Of a DNA stretch of 43,916 bases, positions 9,901-18,199 are shown one piece after another; positions within the stretch are counted from its first letter, which is position 1, and the number at the start of each line of letters is the position of its first letter. The notes beneath the pieces were generated by a model. It was not told the origin of the DNA. It saw only the letters and a program-made list of their open reading frames with translations, and did no database searches. Position numbers and translations under genes: made by a program. The DNA is from Planctomycetaceae bacterium (GTDB taxonomy: Bacteria; Planctomycetota; Planctomycetia; Pirellulales; Pirellulaceae): the NCBI GenBank assembly GCA_005778405.1, contig SXOA01000182.1, forward strand, positions 1 through 43,916. The letters run 5' to 3'.

Positions 9901-10090
9901 GACTCTTTACTCCGTCGTATGCGAAAACCACATCAGCATGTGCGGCCTCTTGCCTGCCGTTATCGTCCTCGAGACGCTCCGCCAACTCGACCGAGTTTCG
10001 GCCGTTCGGCGAGTCGGCTACGCCACTAGCGCGGATGTTTCCAGCGATACCAGCCGCGTCGTCGGCTATAGCGGGCTGATTTTGAGTTAG
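6923..10090 (+). CDS. AmmeMemoRadiSam fusion: radical SAM + AMMECR1 + MEMO1 in one polypeptide
   Basis: This 1055-residue protein joins three families usually encoded by neighbouring genes. Residues about 1-375 are the AmmeMemoRadiSam radical SAM enzyme: a Cys-rich N-terminus (C36, C39, C43, C53), the cluster motif C101-x3-C105-x2-C108 and a zinc-ribbon-like C318/C321...C343/C346. Residues about 400-590 are an AMMECR1 domain (SCCGFIG near 455, TFLEHTCLKAELPP near 550). Residues about 595-785 match nothing I recognise. Residues about 788-1055 are a MEMO1 domain with VPHAG (His830), IGPKH (His860) and MCG (Cys1007), matching the three iron ligands reported for human MEMO1. The reaction of these systems is unknown. 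AGGAAG lies upstream of the ATG. Confidence 0.92.
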   Translation: MSRTVLLPPDVPPIADGSLLGGWWHEDEIEPERIHCDLCPRDCTLRPGDKGFCFVRENRDGQMVLSTYGRSTGFCIDPIEKKPLNHFYPGTSVLSFGTAGCNLGCKFCQNWSISKSREVELLSESAAPEAIAAAARELGCRSVAFTYNDPVVWAEYAMDTARACRAAGVKTVAVTAGYISPAARGPFYDVMDAANVDLKGFTEEFYQKLTLSHLQPVLDTLHWLKHESSTWLEITNLIIPRANDSPDELKQMCDWILESVGPEVPVHFTAFHPDFRLNDREGTPPATLFAAYDIAKQAGLRYIYAGNIHAPEHQTTYCPGCGKGVIERTGYTINRYNLRERQCAACGTTIAGHFDERPGIWGNRRQPVRIAEYQGRTNLMQITPAIPSIKEPPATAGFALTSQQEERILVAAAERLSAAVNARSAPAAIEFGEVASLKVMGAFVSAKRAGKLRSCCGFIGQAVPLANAVAHAAARTAGDDHRFPPISPTELPYLDLEVWLLNNPQPVAAKGEARIAAVEIGKHGLIIEQGTKRGLLLPGVATEHDFDAKTFLEHTCLKAELPPTAWREADTKLSTFEGHVIKGSCDPNACCVQSAPVVSAADLTSLAAFCRANLIALLTGATPSYFAFGVSDANVSGVIVSVHDAQSRQLLQSSRISLKEKVPLQSTLFTLTENLAQILRQQSGMRDVVSTLRLHLAILSDIAMHGTFADPDLRGIDSSARAVAVMERNKTATIFDPVHSPQDLLARAALLAQVSSRESASVFSLSAISTLDRFTVTHLPRPVAGTSIRPAAQAGRFYPADPAELSALVEECLAGGLVEKQRVPAVMVPHAGLIYSGRIAGDVLRRVEIPSTVIVIGPKHTAFGVDWAVAPHETWQIPGHSIHSDPQLARQLAEAIPGLVLDAAAHAQEHAIEVELPLLARLAPHCRVVGIAIGAGDLATCREFATGLAKLIRKLPEPPLLIISSDMNHFASDAENRRLDEMAIRAFETLDPATLYSVVCENHISMCGLLPAVIVLETLRQLDRVSAVRRVGYATSADVSSDTSRVVGYSGLILS

Positions 10091-10113
10091 GAACTGGGGG
10101 GCAATTGTAAAAC

Positions 10114-11904
10114 ATGACTCAAGACTTCGCTCTCAAAGCGGGAAGAGTATCGCCTGCTCCATGCACCCTTCTCATGCTCGCCCTGCTGCTGGCGGGTTGC
10201 GGGAGCCCCAAGACGGTGCCTCCCGTCAAAACCAAACAAGCAGCGGTGGAAGCTGGGCCATTTTTTGAGGAGATTACGGCCAGTTCGGGCGTTGATTTTC
10301 AGCATTGGTGTGGCGATGGCGGCAAATACTTTTTCCCGGAGGTCATGGGAAGCGGCATCGCCCTCTTGGATTACGATCGGGACGACGACCTGGACATCTT
10401 TGTCGTCCAGGGAATGCCCCCGTCAGCCGTCCCGACTCGAACTCCCCCAGGATTCACTCCCTCCCGCTCCAGCCGCCTCTACCAGCAAGTCTCGAGCGGA
10501 CATTTTGAGGATGTGACGGACGCCGCGCAGCTCAACGATCTGGAACCATATGGCATGGGGGTCGCCGTCGGGGATGTGAACAACGACGGTTGGCCGGACC
10601 TGTATGTATCCAAGTTTGGCAAGGACCGATTGTGGCTCAACCAGCAAGGGAAGTTTCAGGACGTGACCGAAGCCTCGGGAATCCGGAATCCACGGTGGGG
10701 AACCTCCTGCTGTTTCGTCGACTACGATCGGGATGGCTGGCTCGACCTGTACGTCGTGAACTACGTCGATTACTTTCCTGCCCAACGCTGCGTTCAGGCC
10801 AACGGGACCGAGGACTATTGCCATCCCGGCCAGTTCGGCGATTCCCCAGCCCGGCTGTTTCGCAACGTGACCGGCGAAGATAAAGGCGATGCGACGAGTA
10901 AGGAGCCGAGGTTCGAGGATGTCAGCCTGGCGACTGGAATCGACGGCAAGGTGGGACCAGGCCTCGGTGTGCTCGCCGCCGACTTCACTGGAGATGGCTG
11001 GGTTGATTTGTACGCGGCGAATGATGCGAAGGCAAACTTTCTGTGGGTGAGTAAGGATGGGAAGACATTCCAAGACGAAGCCATCGCCGCGGGTGCTGCC
11101 TACGATGCCGCCGGTAAGCCCCAGTCGAGCATGGGGGTTACGAGCGGCGACGTGGATGGCGACGGCCGACGCGATCTGTTCATGACCCATCTGGACGGCG
11201 AATACAGCACGCTGTATTTGCAGGTCGCGAGGGGAGTTTTCGAGGACCGGACCGCGGCTGCCGGGCTGGCGACGCCGACATACCCAACGACTGGCTTCGG
11301 CACGGCCCTGCTCGACCTTGATTTCGACGGCGATCTGGACCTGATCATCGGCAACGGCCGCGTGCGGCGGCAGGATGGGGCGGCCCCCGTTCAGGGAGAC
11401 GATTTCTGGCAGAGTTATGGCGAACGGAACCAGGTTTTCCTCAACGACGGCACGGGCGTCTTCGCGGATGTAGCAGCCGGCACTGATGGCTTTCTGGCGG
11501 CAGCCCGTGTGTCGCGCGGGTTGGCCGTGGGTGATCTCGATAATGACGGCGACCTGGACGTCGTGACTTCCGAGGTGAACGGTCCGGCTCGTATCTTCAT
11601 GAACACCGCCAAATGGCAGGGGAACTGGCTGAGCGTGCGGGCCATCGACCCCCGGTATGGCGAGCGCGATGCCTATGGCGCTGTCATCACCGTCGTAGCG
11701 GGGGATAAACGCTGGCAGCGAGACATCAATCCAGGCACCAGCTATTTGTCGAGCAGCGATCCGCGGGCCCACTTCGGAATTGGCACCGCCCAGAAGGTCG
11801 ATAAAGTCGAGGTGCATTGGCCAGATGGAATAACCGAAAGATTTCGGGGAAACGCAGCTGCGGGCAGAGTGGTTCTCCGCCGCGGTGATGGAGAGAAGCC
11901 ATGA
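10114..11904 (+). CDS. FG-GAP (VCBS) repeat lipoprotein with C-terminal ASPIC/UnbV domain (CRTAC1-like)
   Basis: This 596-residue protein has a lipoprotein signal ending in LLAGC, so it is probably anchored in a membrane on the outer face. It carries at least seven Asp-rich calcium loops of the FG-GAP type (DYDRDDDLD, DVNNDGWPD, DYDRDGWLD, DFTGDGWVD, DVDGDGRRD, DLDFDGDLD, DLDNDGDLD), predicting an integrin-like propeller. The C-terminal part (RDINPGTSYLSSSDPRAHFG and VEVHWPDG) is the ASPIC/UnbV domain. The family is abundant in planctomycetes and of unknown function. Its stop overlaps the ATG of the following TPR gene (ATGA), so the two are translationally coupled and likely act together. Confidence 0.93.
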   Translation: MTQDFALKAGRVSPAPCTLLMLALLLAGCGSPKTVPPVKTKQAAVEAGPFFEEITASSGVDFQHWCGDGGKYFFPEVMGSGIALLDYDRDDDLDIFVVQGMPPSAVPTRTPPGFTPSRSSRLYQQVSSGHFEDVTDAAQLNDLEPYGMGVAVGDVNNDGWPDLYVSKFGKDRLWLNQQGKFQDVTEASGIRNPRWGTSCCFVDYDRDGWLDLYVVNYVDYFPAQRCVQANGTEDYCHPGQFGDSPARLFRNVTGEDKGDATSKEPRFEDVSLATGIDGKVGPGLGVLAADFTGDGWVDLYAANDAKANFLWVSKDGKTFQDEAIAAGAAYDAAGKPQSSMGVTSGDVDGDGRRDLFMTHLDGEYSTLYLQVARGVFEDRTAAAGLATPTYPTTGFGTALLDLDFDGDLDLIIGNGRVRRQDGAAPVQGDDFWQSYGERNQVFLNDGTGVFADVAAGTDGFLAAARVSRGLAVGDLDNDGDLDVVTSEVNGPARIFMNTAKWQGNWLSVRAIDPRYGERDAYGAVITVVAGDKRWQRDINPGTSYLSSSDPRAHFGIGTAQKVDKVEVHWPDGITERFRGNAAAGRVVLRRGDGEKP

Positions 11905-13235
11905 GCCGCAAGCAGCGAGAACGGCGGGACGCGGCCGCGGCTCAAAAGGGGACGTCGTCCAAGCTGGTCCGGCGGCTGGTGCCGGTGCTCTTGGGATTGG
12001 CGGGGTTGGCGGCGGGAGTGAACGTCTACTGGTGGTTCAGCCGGCCTCGACTCGAGACTCTGCCAGTGGTGGAGCGCGATACTCTGGAGCCGCAAGTCAA
12101 GGCGCTGATTCAGAGGGCCATCGCGGAAGTGAGCGCCAATGATTTTTCCGCCATCGCGTGGGGAGATTTGGGGGCCGTTCTGCGAGCCCACGATCTGGCC
12201 GTTCCCGCGGAGGCCTGCTACCGCAATGCGGAGCGGCTGGACACAACGGATTATCGCTGGCCGTATTTGCTGGGAGTGAGCCTGGCCCCCAGCGATGCCG
12301 AGCAGGCGATGGATTGCTTTCGCCGGGCCGCGGCCCGCTGCGGCGACAAGCCCCATGTGAAGCTGCGGTTGGCGGAGATGCTGATCGAGCGGCAACTGTT
12401 TGAAGAAGCATCGCGACTTGTCGAAGACGTGCTCTCGCACGACGCCTCCCATCCGCGCGGACAACTCGCCCGGGCACGGCTGTTGTTTGCGGATGGAAAA
12501 ATGGAGGAGGCCAAGACGTGGGCCGAAAAGAGTGCGGCCGGAGTGGCCGATCGCCGCGCGCCCCATCTGCTGCTGGCTCAGCTTTGCCGCCGGACAGGCG
12601 ACAAGGAAGGGGAAGCCCGCGAACTGGAGATCCTGGAAAAAATTCCCGACGGAGTGACTCCTTGGGAGGATCCGAACGTGGCCTTTGTCCTGGCACTGCG
12701 GCAGGACCAGGCGACCCGACTGGCGAGAGCGGAATCGGCAGCTCAGATTCTCTCCGCGGCCCCCGACGCCCAAGACGGATCCGCCGCGCTGCAACTTGCG
12801 AGGGCCTATTACCTCCGGAAAGAGTTCGCCACAGCCCAGGCCGTACTCCGCCCCATGCTGAAGAGGTTTCCCGACGACGAGCGGCTGCACTTTGAGTTGG
12901 GGCTCGCCTGTTTTCAGCAGAAACAGTATCAGGACGCCGCCGCCGAATTCAGCCGAACGGTGGAACTGAAAAACGACCATGTCGATGCACAATACAACCT
13001 CGGGCATTCCCTGCTCAAGCTGGACAAGAGTCAGACTGCGCGCGAAGCCTTTGCCGCCGCGATCCAATTGCGCCCCAGCCACGCTTTCGCTCGAATCAAC
13101 CTCGCGGAACTGTTGCTTCAAGCCGACGACGCGAAGGGAGCGAGGGAACACCTGGAGATCGCCGTCAAGCTCGCGCCCCAGGAGCGGCGGGCTCGCGAGC
13201 TGCTCGAAACCGCCACGCGAGCGAGCAAGAACTGA
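11901..13235 (+). CDS. Membrane-anchored tetratricopeptide repeat protein
   Basis: The 444-residue protein has a basic N-terminus and one transmembrane segment (about residues 26-46, LVPVLLGLAGLAAGVNVYWW). Helical TPR units follow. The clearest are near the C-terminus: LHFELGLACFQQKQYQDAA, DAQYNLGHSLLKLDKSQTAR and AFARINLAELLLQADDAKGA. TPRs form protein-binding scaffolds. The ATG overlaps the stop of the FG-GAP/ASPIC lipoprotein by four bases; pairing of CRTAC1-type and TPR genes is common in planctomycetes. No enzymatic domain is visible. It ends two bases from the convergent gene at 13238. Confidence 0.9.
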   Translation: MSRKQRERRDAAAAQKGTSSKLVRRLVPVLLGLAGLAAGVNVYWWFSRPRLETLPVVERDTLEPQVKALIQRAIAEVSANDFSAIAWGDLGAVLRAHDLAVPAEACYRNAERLDTTDYRWPYLLGVSLAPSDAEQAMDCFRRAAARCGDKPHVKLRLAEMLIERQLFEEASRLVEDVLSHDASHPRGQLARARLLFADGKMEEAKTWAEKSAAGVADRRAPHLLLAQLCRRTGDKEGEARELEILEKIPDGVTPWEDPNVAFVLALRQDQATRLARAESAAQILSAAPDAQDGSAALQLARAYYLRKEFATAQAVLRPMLKRFPDDERLHFELGLACFQQKQYQDAAAEFSRTVELKNDHVDAQYNLGHSLLKLDKSQTAREAFAAAIQLRPSHAFARINLAELLLQADDAKGAREHLEIAVKLAPQERRARELLETATRASKN

Positions 13236-13237
13236 GA

Positions 13238-13738
13238 CTACTTCTCCACCTTCTTAGTGTCTTCGGCCCGTTCAATCGTGCCGAACAAATGCCCACCCAC
13301 TTCATTATGCTGCCAGGTTCCGGCGTAGCGACCCTCGTAGATGACCACGCGCGAGCTGTATTTTTGATTGCCGATGGTGAGGTTGGTGAGCGTGATGATT
13401 GGCGTGTCCCCTGCCCATTTGATCTCCAGTGGGATTGGATATGTCTGGTTGTTGAACTTGGCCTTGATCAGCCACAAGTCACCTTCGGGCACCTTCTGTG
13501 CGAGTGTGATCACGTACTCTTCCTTGGCTGGCGGCTTGTCGTCCTTGCCGGTCACTGTGAACTGACCGATGAGCTTTGAGCCAGTCAGCGTCTTCTCCAG
13601 GTTTTTGATTAGTTGTTCCTGGGTCGGCTTATCCGATTCCTCCCCATCCTTCTTGGTGTCGTCCGCCTGGGCCGAAGCGATTGTGGCGAAAAGAGTCGTG
13701 GCAAGCGTAAACATCCAAATGCAAAGGTATTGTTTCAT
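13238..13738 (-). CDS. Secreted hypothetical protein
   Basis: This 166-residue protein has a clear signal peptide (residues 1-25, ending ASAQA). The mature part begins with a charged helix and then turns into regular short strands (YVITLAQKVPEGDLWLIKAKF, PIPLEIKWAGDTPIITLTNL, SSRVVIYEGRYAGTWQH), suggesting a small beta-barrel or beta-sandwich. I do not recognise the family. The start is supported by GGAG seven bases upstream. It diverges from the membrane protein gene at 13832. Confidence 0.8.
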   Translation of the reverse strand: MKQYLCIWMFTLATTLFATIASAQADDTKKDGEESDKPTQEQLIKNLEKTLTGSKLIGQFTVTGKDDKPPAKEEYVITLAQKVPEGDLWLIKAKFNNQTYPIPLEIKWAGDTPIITLTNLTIGNQKYSSRVVIYEGRYAGTWQHNEVGGHLFGTIERAEDTKKVEK

Positions 13739-13797
13739 GGGAAGTCTCCGTCAGCGAAAGTGGTTATAAAAGAAGCAGCGGGCGGGCTGCCCACGCC

Positions 13798-13803
13798 ATT
13801 ATA
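13798..13803 (-). promoter_or_regulatory. Possible -10 element for the 13738 gene
   Basis: The minus strand reads TATAAT, a perfect -10 hexamer, 60 bases before the start codon in a divergent intergenic region. No convincing -35 hexamer is seen 16-18 bases upstream, so this is only a candidate. Confidence 0.25.
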
Positions 13804-13831
13804 TCCGGCAATCATCCAGGGAGTATTCGAC

Positions 13832-14302
13832 ATGGACACCAGCGACCGTCTCTTGCACCTCGACCGAGAATCCCACAGATGGCGGACGCTGGCGTTGTTC
13901 ATGGCGGTCGGTCTGGGGCTTTGCCTTTTCCTGGGACAAGCTAGGCCCCAGGTTACCGAAATCAAGGCAGCAAAGTTCACGCTCGTCGACGAGCAGGGTG
14001 CCCCGCGAGGAACGCTGGCGATGGAAAATGGCGGTCCGGTCTTGGTGCTGACCGACAGCAAAGGGAAGGGTGTCATTCGCCTGCAAGTGCCAAAAGTGCC
14101 CGACAAGGCGGCGATGTATCTCAGCGATCCTACAGAATCGACGGACGCGGAACTGGCCATGACACAGACCGGCCCCGTTCTCCACTTCAATGACCGTGCC
14201 GGCAATCGCATCCGTTTAGCGACCAATGAGCTGAACGCGCCATTAGCGGCTGTGTATGACGCGGAGGGAAAAAAGGTGTTTGAGGTGACGGGGAAGAAGT
14301 AG
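13832..14302 (+). CDS. Hypothetical single-pass membrane protein
   Basis: This 156-residue protein has one N-terminal transmembrane segment (about 20-41, LALFMAVGLGLCLFLGQA). The extracytoplasmic domain is made of short repeated strand units: FTLVDEQGAPRGTLAM, VLVLTDSKGKGVIRL, VLHFNDRAGNRIRL, AAVYDAEGKKVFEV. This looks like a small stack of beta hairpins with a recurring D-x-x-G-x-x-R/K pattern. The family is unknown to me. The start at 13832 has AGGGAG eight bases upstream; the ORF is open from 13613 but that would overlap the divergent gene. Confidence 0.8.
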   Translation: MDTSDRLLHLDRESHRWRTLALFMAVGLGLCLFLGQARPQVTEIKAAKFTLVDEQGAPRGTLAMENGGPVLVLTDSKGKGVIRLQVPKVPDKAAMYLSDPTESTDAELAMTQTGPVLHFNDRAGNRIRLATNELNAPLAAVYDAEGKKVFEVTGKK

Positions 14303-14304
14303 AG

Positions 14305-14323
14305 GTCAGGAGTCAGGGGTCAG
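14305..14323. repeat. Three GTCAG units at 7-base spacing
   Basis: GTCAG occurs at 14305, 14312 and 14319 between the convergent ends of two genes. The HemW stop codon and last residues (TPDS) are encoded inside it. It looks like a short dispersed intergenic repeat rather than a terminator. Confidence 0.5.
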
Positions 14324-15439
14324 AAAGGCGGGCCAGAGGGCGTCGCTGACGAGGAGGCCGCGGCGAGTGAGGCGGAGGTTGTCGTTGGATTGGGCGAAGA
14401 GTCCTTGGGCGATGAACTTTGCAAGTGGCTCAGCGACCAGTTGCTCCACGGAAAATCCTGTCTCCTTTTCGAATTCTGGCGGCGAGATTCCTTCCAGCCG
14501 GCGGAGGGCGAAGACGAGGCGCTCGTGAGCGTGGTCTTTGGGGGAAAGTTCCTCGCTTTCGGCGACTGGCGATTGGCTGGAGAGAACCCGCTGGATGTAC
14601 GTGGTGGTGCTGCGGTGGTTCATCTCGCGCCGGCCGCCGATGTAGCGGGCGGCTCCGGGGCCGGCGGCGAAATAGGGGCGGCCGGTCCAGTAGGCCTCGT
14701 TGTGCCGGCAGCGGTGGCCGGGGCGGGCGAAGTTGGAGACCTCGTAGTGCTCGTAGCCGGCAGCGGCCAGCAGGTCGATGGCCAGCTCATACATTTGGCC
14801 TTCAGTCTCTTCCTCGGCCCGCGCGAGTTCGCCCCGATTCAGCCGTCCCCAGAAGCTGGTGCCGCGCTCGAAGGTGAGCCCGTAAGTGGAAACATGGTCG
14901 GGCTGAAGATTGATTGCCGCCTTTAAATCCTGCTCCCATTGTGGCAATGATTCTCCTGGTGCGGCAAAGATGAGGTCGAGCGAGACGGACTGCGAGAATT
15001 TGCGAGCGTTGTCATAGGCGGCGAGTATCTCCGGCTGGCGATGGTCTCTTTCCAGAGATTGCAGCTTCTCCGCGCCGAAGGATTGGACGCCGAGACTGAT
15101 ACGCGTGACACCGGCTTTCTTGAGAACTTCGCAACGAGCGTGGTTCAGGTCGATGGGATTGGCTTCCACGCTTAGCTCGTAGCCTGGAGCGAGCGGAAAC
15201 CAGCGCTTCGCCAATTCAAATAGTTGCGCCAGTTCCTTTGGCGGCAGATGCGTCGGCGTGCCGCCGCCGAAGAAGAGCGTGTCGACTTCGTGCGGTACTT
15301 CTAGCCAGGAAAGCTCTTTCGCCAGCGCTTCAAGATATGCAGCGATCAGATCGTCCCGGCCCGCGACAAGCGTGAAGTTGCAGTATCCGCAATGATGGCG
15401 GCAGAAGGGAACGTGGACATAAGCGGAGCGAGGAGTCAT
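14306..15439 (-). CDS. hemW: HemW-like radical SAM heme chaperone
   Basis: This 377-residue protein belongs to the HemN/HemW radical SAM family. The 4Fe-4S motif is Cys13-x3-Cys17-x2-Cys20 (FCRHHCGYC). The family segment DTLFFGGGTPTHL and SLGVQSF follow, and the C-terminal HemN domain reads RLVFALRRLEG. True coproporphyrinogen dehydrogenase HemN has a further cysteine after the cluster motif (CxxxCxxCxC), which is absent here. This favours HemW, a heme-binding chaperone that inserts heme into respiratory enzymes. It follows the sulfatase on the same strand with 17 bases between them. Its C-terminal codons run into a GTCAG repeat. Confidence 0.9.
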   Translation of the reverse strand: MTPRSAYVHVPFCRHHCGYCNFTLVAGRDDLIAAYLEALAKELSWLEVPHEVDTLFFGGGTPTHLPPKELAQLFELAKRWFPLAPGYELSVEANPIDLNHARCEVLKKAGVTRISLGVQSFGAEKLQSLERDHRQPEILAAYDNARKFSQSVSLDLIFAAPGESLPQWEQDLKAAINLQPDHVSTYGLTFERGTSFWGRLNRGELARAEEETEGQMYELAIDLLAAAGYEHYEVSNFARPGHRCRHNEAYWTGRPYFAAGPGAARYIGGRREMNHRSTTTYIQRVLSSQSPVAESEELSPKDHAHERLVFALRRLEGISPPEFEKETGFSVEQLVAEPLAKFIAQGLFAQSNDNLRLTRRGLLVSDALWPAFLTPDS

Positions 15440-15456
15440 CAGCAGCGAGGCCGAAG

Positions 15457-16971
15457 TTACTTGTTGCCAGGCTGGCTGCGGCCGGACTTTCGCATTTCTT
15501 CCAGCAGAGTTGCTAATTCCCGCACCTTTTCCGGGTGCTCCGTGGCGAGATTCTTCTTCTCGGCCAAATCATCCGCAAGGTTGTAAAGTTCCGCGGGACG
15601 TGCCTGGCCATTCGCCTGGCGGACGGACGGAATCAACTTCCAATTTCCTCGCCGCACAGCAATGGGATTGGCTTGCATGGTCAATGTCTCTCGGCAGGGG
15701 AGTTCGGGCTTCTCGGCTAACAGCGCCGGCAGGATGTCAAAGCTATCCGGGCCGGCGGCATTGGGAAGTGCTTGTCCCGTGATGGCCGCGACGGTAGCCA
15801 GGAGATCCACGGACGAGACCATCTCGGCCGAAACCTTTCCCGCCGGAATTCGGCCAGGCCAACAGGCAATCAGCGGCACGCGCGTTCCACCTTCGTAAGG
15901 AGACCCCTTGAATCCCCGCAACTTGCCATTACACAGGTGTCCGCTGCCGTCTTCTTGCGTGCCATCCACATATCCGTCATCCATCACGCCGCCGTTATCA
16001 CTGGTGAAGATGATAAGTGTATTACGGTGCAGATCTTGTTCCTCGAGCGTCGCCATGATTTCGCCGACGCACCAGTCGAGTTCCACAATCGCGTCCCCCC
16101 GCAGACCGTGTTCGCTCTTACCCCGGAACCGCGGATGCGGGAAGCGAGGGACATGGATGCCGTGGGTCGCAAAATAGAGAAAAAACGGCTTGGCCTTGTG
16201 ACTCGCCACGAACCTAACGGCTCGCTGCGTAATCTCGTCGGCCATATCTTCGTCCTTCCACCTCGCCGCCTTTCCGCCGGACATAAAGCCGATCCGGCTG
16301 ATGCCGTTGACAATAGTGGCATCGTGCCCGTGGCTGGGCTTTTGGTTGAAGAGCAGTTCCGGGTTTTCCTTTCCAGTCGGCTCCATGCCGATCTTCGGGC
16401 CGTAAGAGACCTGGATCGGATCTTTCGGATCGTAGTTCACCACTCGCCCGTTCTCCACATAAACGCAAGGGGTGCGGTCGCCGGTCGCCGGGATGATGAA
16501 GGAGTAATCAAACCCGACTTCTTTCGGTCCTGGTTTGAGTTCCGTGTTGAAGTCCGGCTCCGTCTCTCCCAAGCCCAGATGCCACTTGCCGACGACTCCA
16601 GTGGTATACCCGGCCTGCTTCACCAGCTTGGGCACGGTCAACCGGTCCAGCGGGATAGCGAGCGGAGCGATGCCACTTAAGATGCGTCGCGCCGGTTCGT
16701 GCCGCCAGGGATATTGGCCGGTGAGCAAGGCGTATCGGCTGGGAGTGCAAACGGGTGCCGCGCAGTGGGCATCGGTAAACCGCATTCCCTGAGCGGCAAG
16801 TTTGTCGAGATTCGGAGTCTTGACCTTTGTGGCACCGTAGCACGACAGGTCGCCGTAGCCGATGTCATCCGCCAGAATGACGACGATGTTGGGATGTTCC
16901 GCCGCCAGGCAACTTGCTGCTTGAACCACCGCAAGGGAAATCGCCACAAGTCCAAAATGTAAGATTTTCAT
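15457..16971 (-). CDS. Secreted sulfatase (arylsulfatase A-like)
   Basis: The 504-residue protein carries a signal peptide (MKILHFGLVAISLAVVQAASCLAA), then NIVVILADDIGYGD with the two metal-binding aspartates at 35-36. The sulfatase signature CTPSRYALLTG begins at Cys75, which would be converted to formylglycine by an anaerobic- or FGE-type maturase. Segments KWHLG, SDNGG and YEGGTRVP complete the family core. It hydrolyses sulfate esters outside the cytoplasm, typically on sulfated polysaccharides. It lies downstream of an enolase-superfamily gene on the same strand, which may point to a shared carbohydrate pathway; substrate is not deducible. Confidence 0.95.
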   Translation of the reverse strand: MKILHFGLVAISLAVVQAASCLAAEHPNIVVILADDIGYGDLSCYGATKVKTPNLDKLAAQGMRFTDAHCAAPVCTPSRYALLTGQYPWRHEPARRILSGIAPLAIPLDRLTVPKLVKQAGYTTGVVGKWHLGLGETEPDFNTELKPGPKEVGFDYSFIIPATGDRTPCVYVENGRVVNYDPKDPIQVSYGPKIGMEPTGKENPELLFNQKPSHGHDATIVNGISRIGFMSGGKAARWKDEDMADEITQRAVRFVASHKAKPFFLYFATHGIHVPRFPHPRFRGKSEHGLRGDAIVELDWCVGEIMATLEEQDLHRNTLIIFTSDNGGVMDDGYVDGTQEDGSGHLCNGKLRGFKGSPYEGGTRVPLIACWPGRIPAGKVSAEMVSSVDLLATVAAITGQALPNAAGPDSFDILPALLAEKPELPCRETLTMQANPIAVRRGNWKLIPSVRQANGQARPAELYNLADDLAEKKNLATEHPEKVRELATLLEEMRKSGRSQPGNK

Positions 16972-17012
16972 TTTGTGATCCGTTCACTCTCATCCACGAT
17001 GTAACTCGCCAG

Positions 17013-18149
17013 CTACTGGCATGGATTTCTCCGCACGACGTCCCAATCCACGTCGATGCCCAGTCCCGGTCTGTCCGTGATTTCTGTCTCTGGCCCATCC
17101 ACGCGGAGCGGTTTTTTGGCGATGCCGAATTCGTAGTAGGCCGGACCATGGATGTCGCCGGGGTATTCCTCGACCAAAAGGTTCGGAGTGGCGACAATTA
17201 GGTGTCCCATCGCGGCTGTGGCGATGTCCCATTCCAGGTTGGAGCCGACCGTGCAGCCGATGTCGTGGCGGGCGGCGAACTCGACAATCTCTCGCGACTT
17301 GCGGATGCCGCCGTTCTTGCCTGGGTAGACGCTGATCAGGTCGCAGGCATCGTTCCGGAGTAGCTCGCGGGCGTGCGTCAGGTTGAAGCACATGTCGTCG
17401 GCCATCACCTTCACGCCGGTTTCCCTCCGCACATGGGCGATCGCTTCGTAATCTCCGTCCGGCGTCGGCTGTTCCATGATCAGGACGTGGCAATCCCGCA
17501 GCTCATGGAGGGCATGAATGGCCGTCTCCGCACTCCAGCCGCAGTTGGCGTCGATCACGAGCTTTCGCTCGGGGCCGATTTCCTGGCGGACCGTACGAAC
17601 GCGAGCAATGTCTTGTTTCACTTCGCCGCCGACCTTCACTTTAACGGTATCGAAGCCCTGGGCGACGAGTTCTTTCGCCCGTCGTTTCGCTGTCGTCAAG
17701 TCGTATGCTCCCATCGAGAACCGGCTGGGGATGACGAGTGGCCGGCAAGGGCCGCCGAGGAGGTCATACACCGGCTTGCCCGCTTGCTTGCCGAGCAGAT
17801 CCCAGCAGGCCATTTCCAGAGCTGACTTGGCGAACCAGTTATGGATGGCCAGCGCGTCCATCCGGGCATCGATGGCTTTGATGCTGACGAAAGGGTCATC
17901 CGTGTTCAGATCCATTCCAAAGAGTGCCGGTGCGAGCACCCGGTCAATCATCGCCTTCACGCCCCACACTGTTTCGCCGCTCCAGCGCGGAGTCGCCGTC
18001 GCTTCGCCCGCTCCTTCCAGGACGTTATCCGTCAACACTCGCACAACAACGAATTGCGACTCGTCATGCCGCCCCAAAGCCGAGATCATCCGGTGATCGG
18101 CTTTGAGAGGGATGCGGACGGGGTAGGTTTCGATGGAGGCGATGCGCAT
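17013..18149 (-). CDS. Enolase-superfamily enzyme, muconate-lactonizing (MLE) subgroup
   Basis: The 378-residue protein has the capping domain (residues 1-130) and TIM barrel of the mandelate racemase/MLE families. Catalytic residues visible: Lys170-x-Lys172 (VKVKVGG), metal ligands Asp200 (VIDANCGW), Glu226 (MEQPTP) and Asp251 (ADD), and a lysine at 278 (YPGKNGG). Lysines on both sides of the active site mark the MLE subgroup (cycloisomerases, N-acylamino acid racemases, o-succinylbenzoate synthase, dipeptide epimerases), not the His/Asp sugar-acid dehydratases. The start at 18149 is preferred over 18227 because the protein then begins at the first strand (MRIASIETYPVRI) with GGAAG eight bases upstream. 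Substrate unknown. Confidence 0.9.
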   Translation of the reverse strand: MRIASIETYPVRIPLKADHRMISALGRHDESQFVVVRVLTDNVLEGAGEATATPRWSGETVWGVKAMIDRVLAPALFGMDLNTDDPFVSIKAIDARMDALAIHNWFAKSALEMACWDLLGKQAGKPVYDLLGGPCRPLVIPSRFSMGAYDLTTAKRRAKELVAQGFDTVKVKVGGEVKQDIARVRTVRQEIGPERKLVIDANCGWSAETAIHALHELRDCHVLIMEQPTPDGDYEAIAHVRRETGVKVMADDMCFNLTHARELLRNDACDLISVYPGKNGGIRKSREIVEFAARHDIGCTVGSNLEWDIATAAMGHLIVATPNLLVEEYPGDIHGPAYYEFGIAKKPLRVDGPETEITDRPGLGIDVDWDVVRRNPCQ

Positions 18150-18199
18150 GAATTCATCTTCCCAATCCGCGCCCTTCCGGGCAAGGCGATAGGAGGATT

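Noticed and set aside
10423..11817. 464-codon frame opposite the FG-GAP lipoprotein
   Set aside because: Shadow of Asp-rich FG-GAP codons on the real strand.
14340..14926. ORF of about 178 codons on the + strand opposite hemW
   Set aside because: Shadow frame; the minus strand has a complete HemW with the radical SAM motif.
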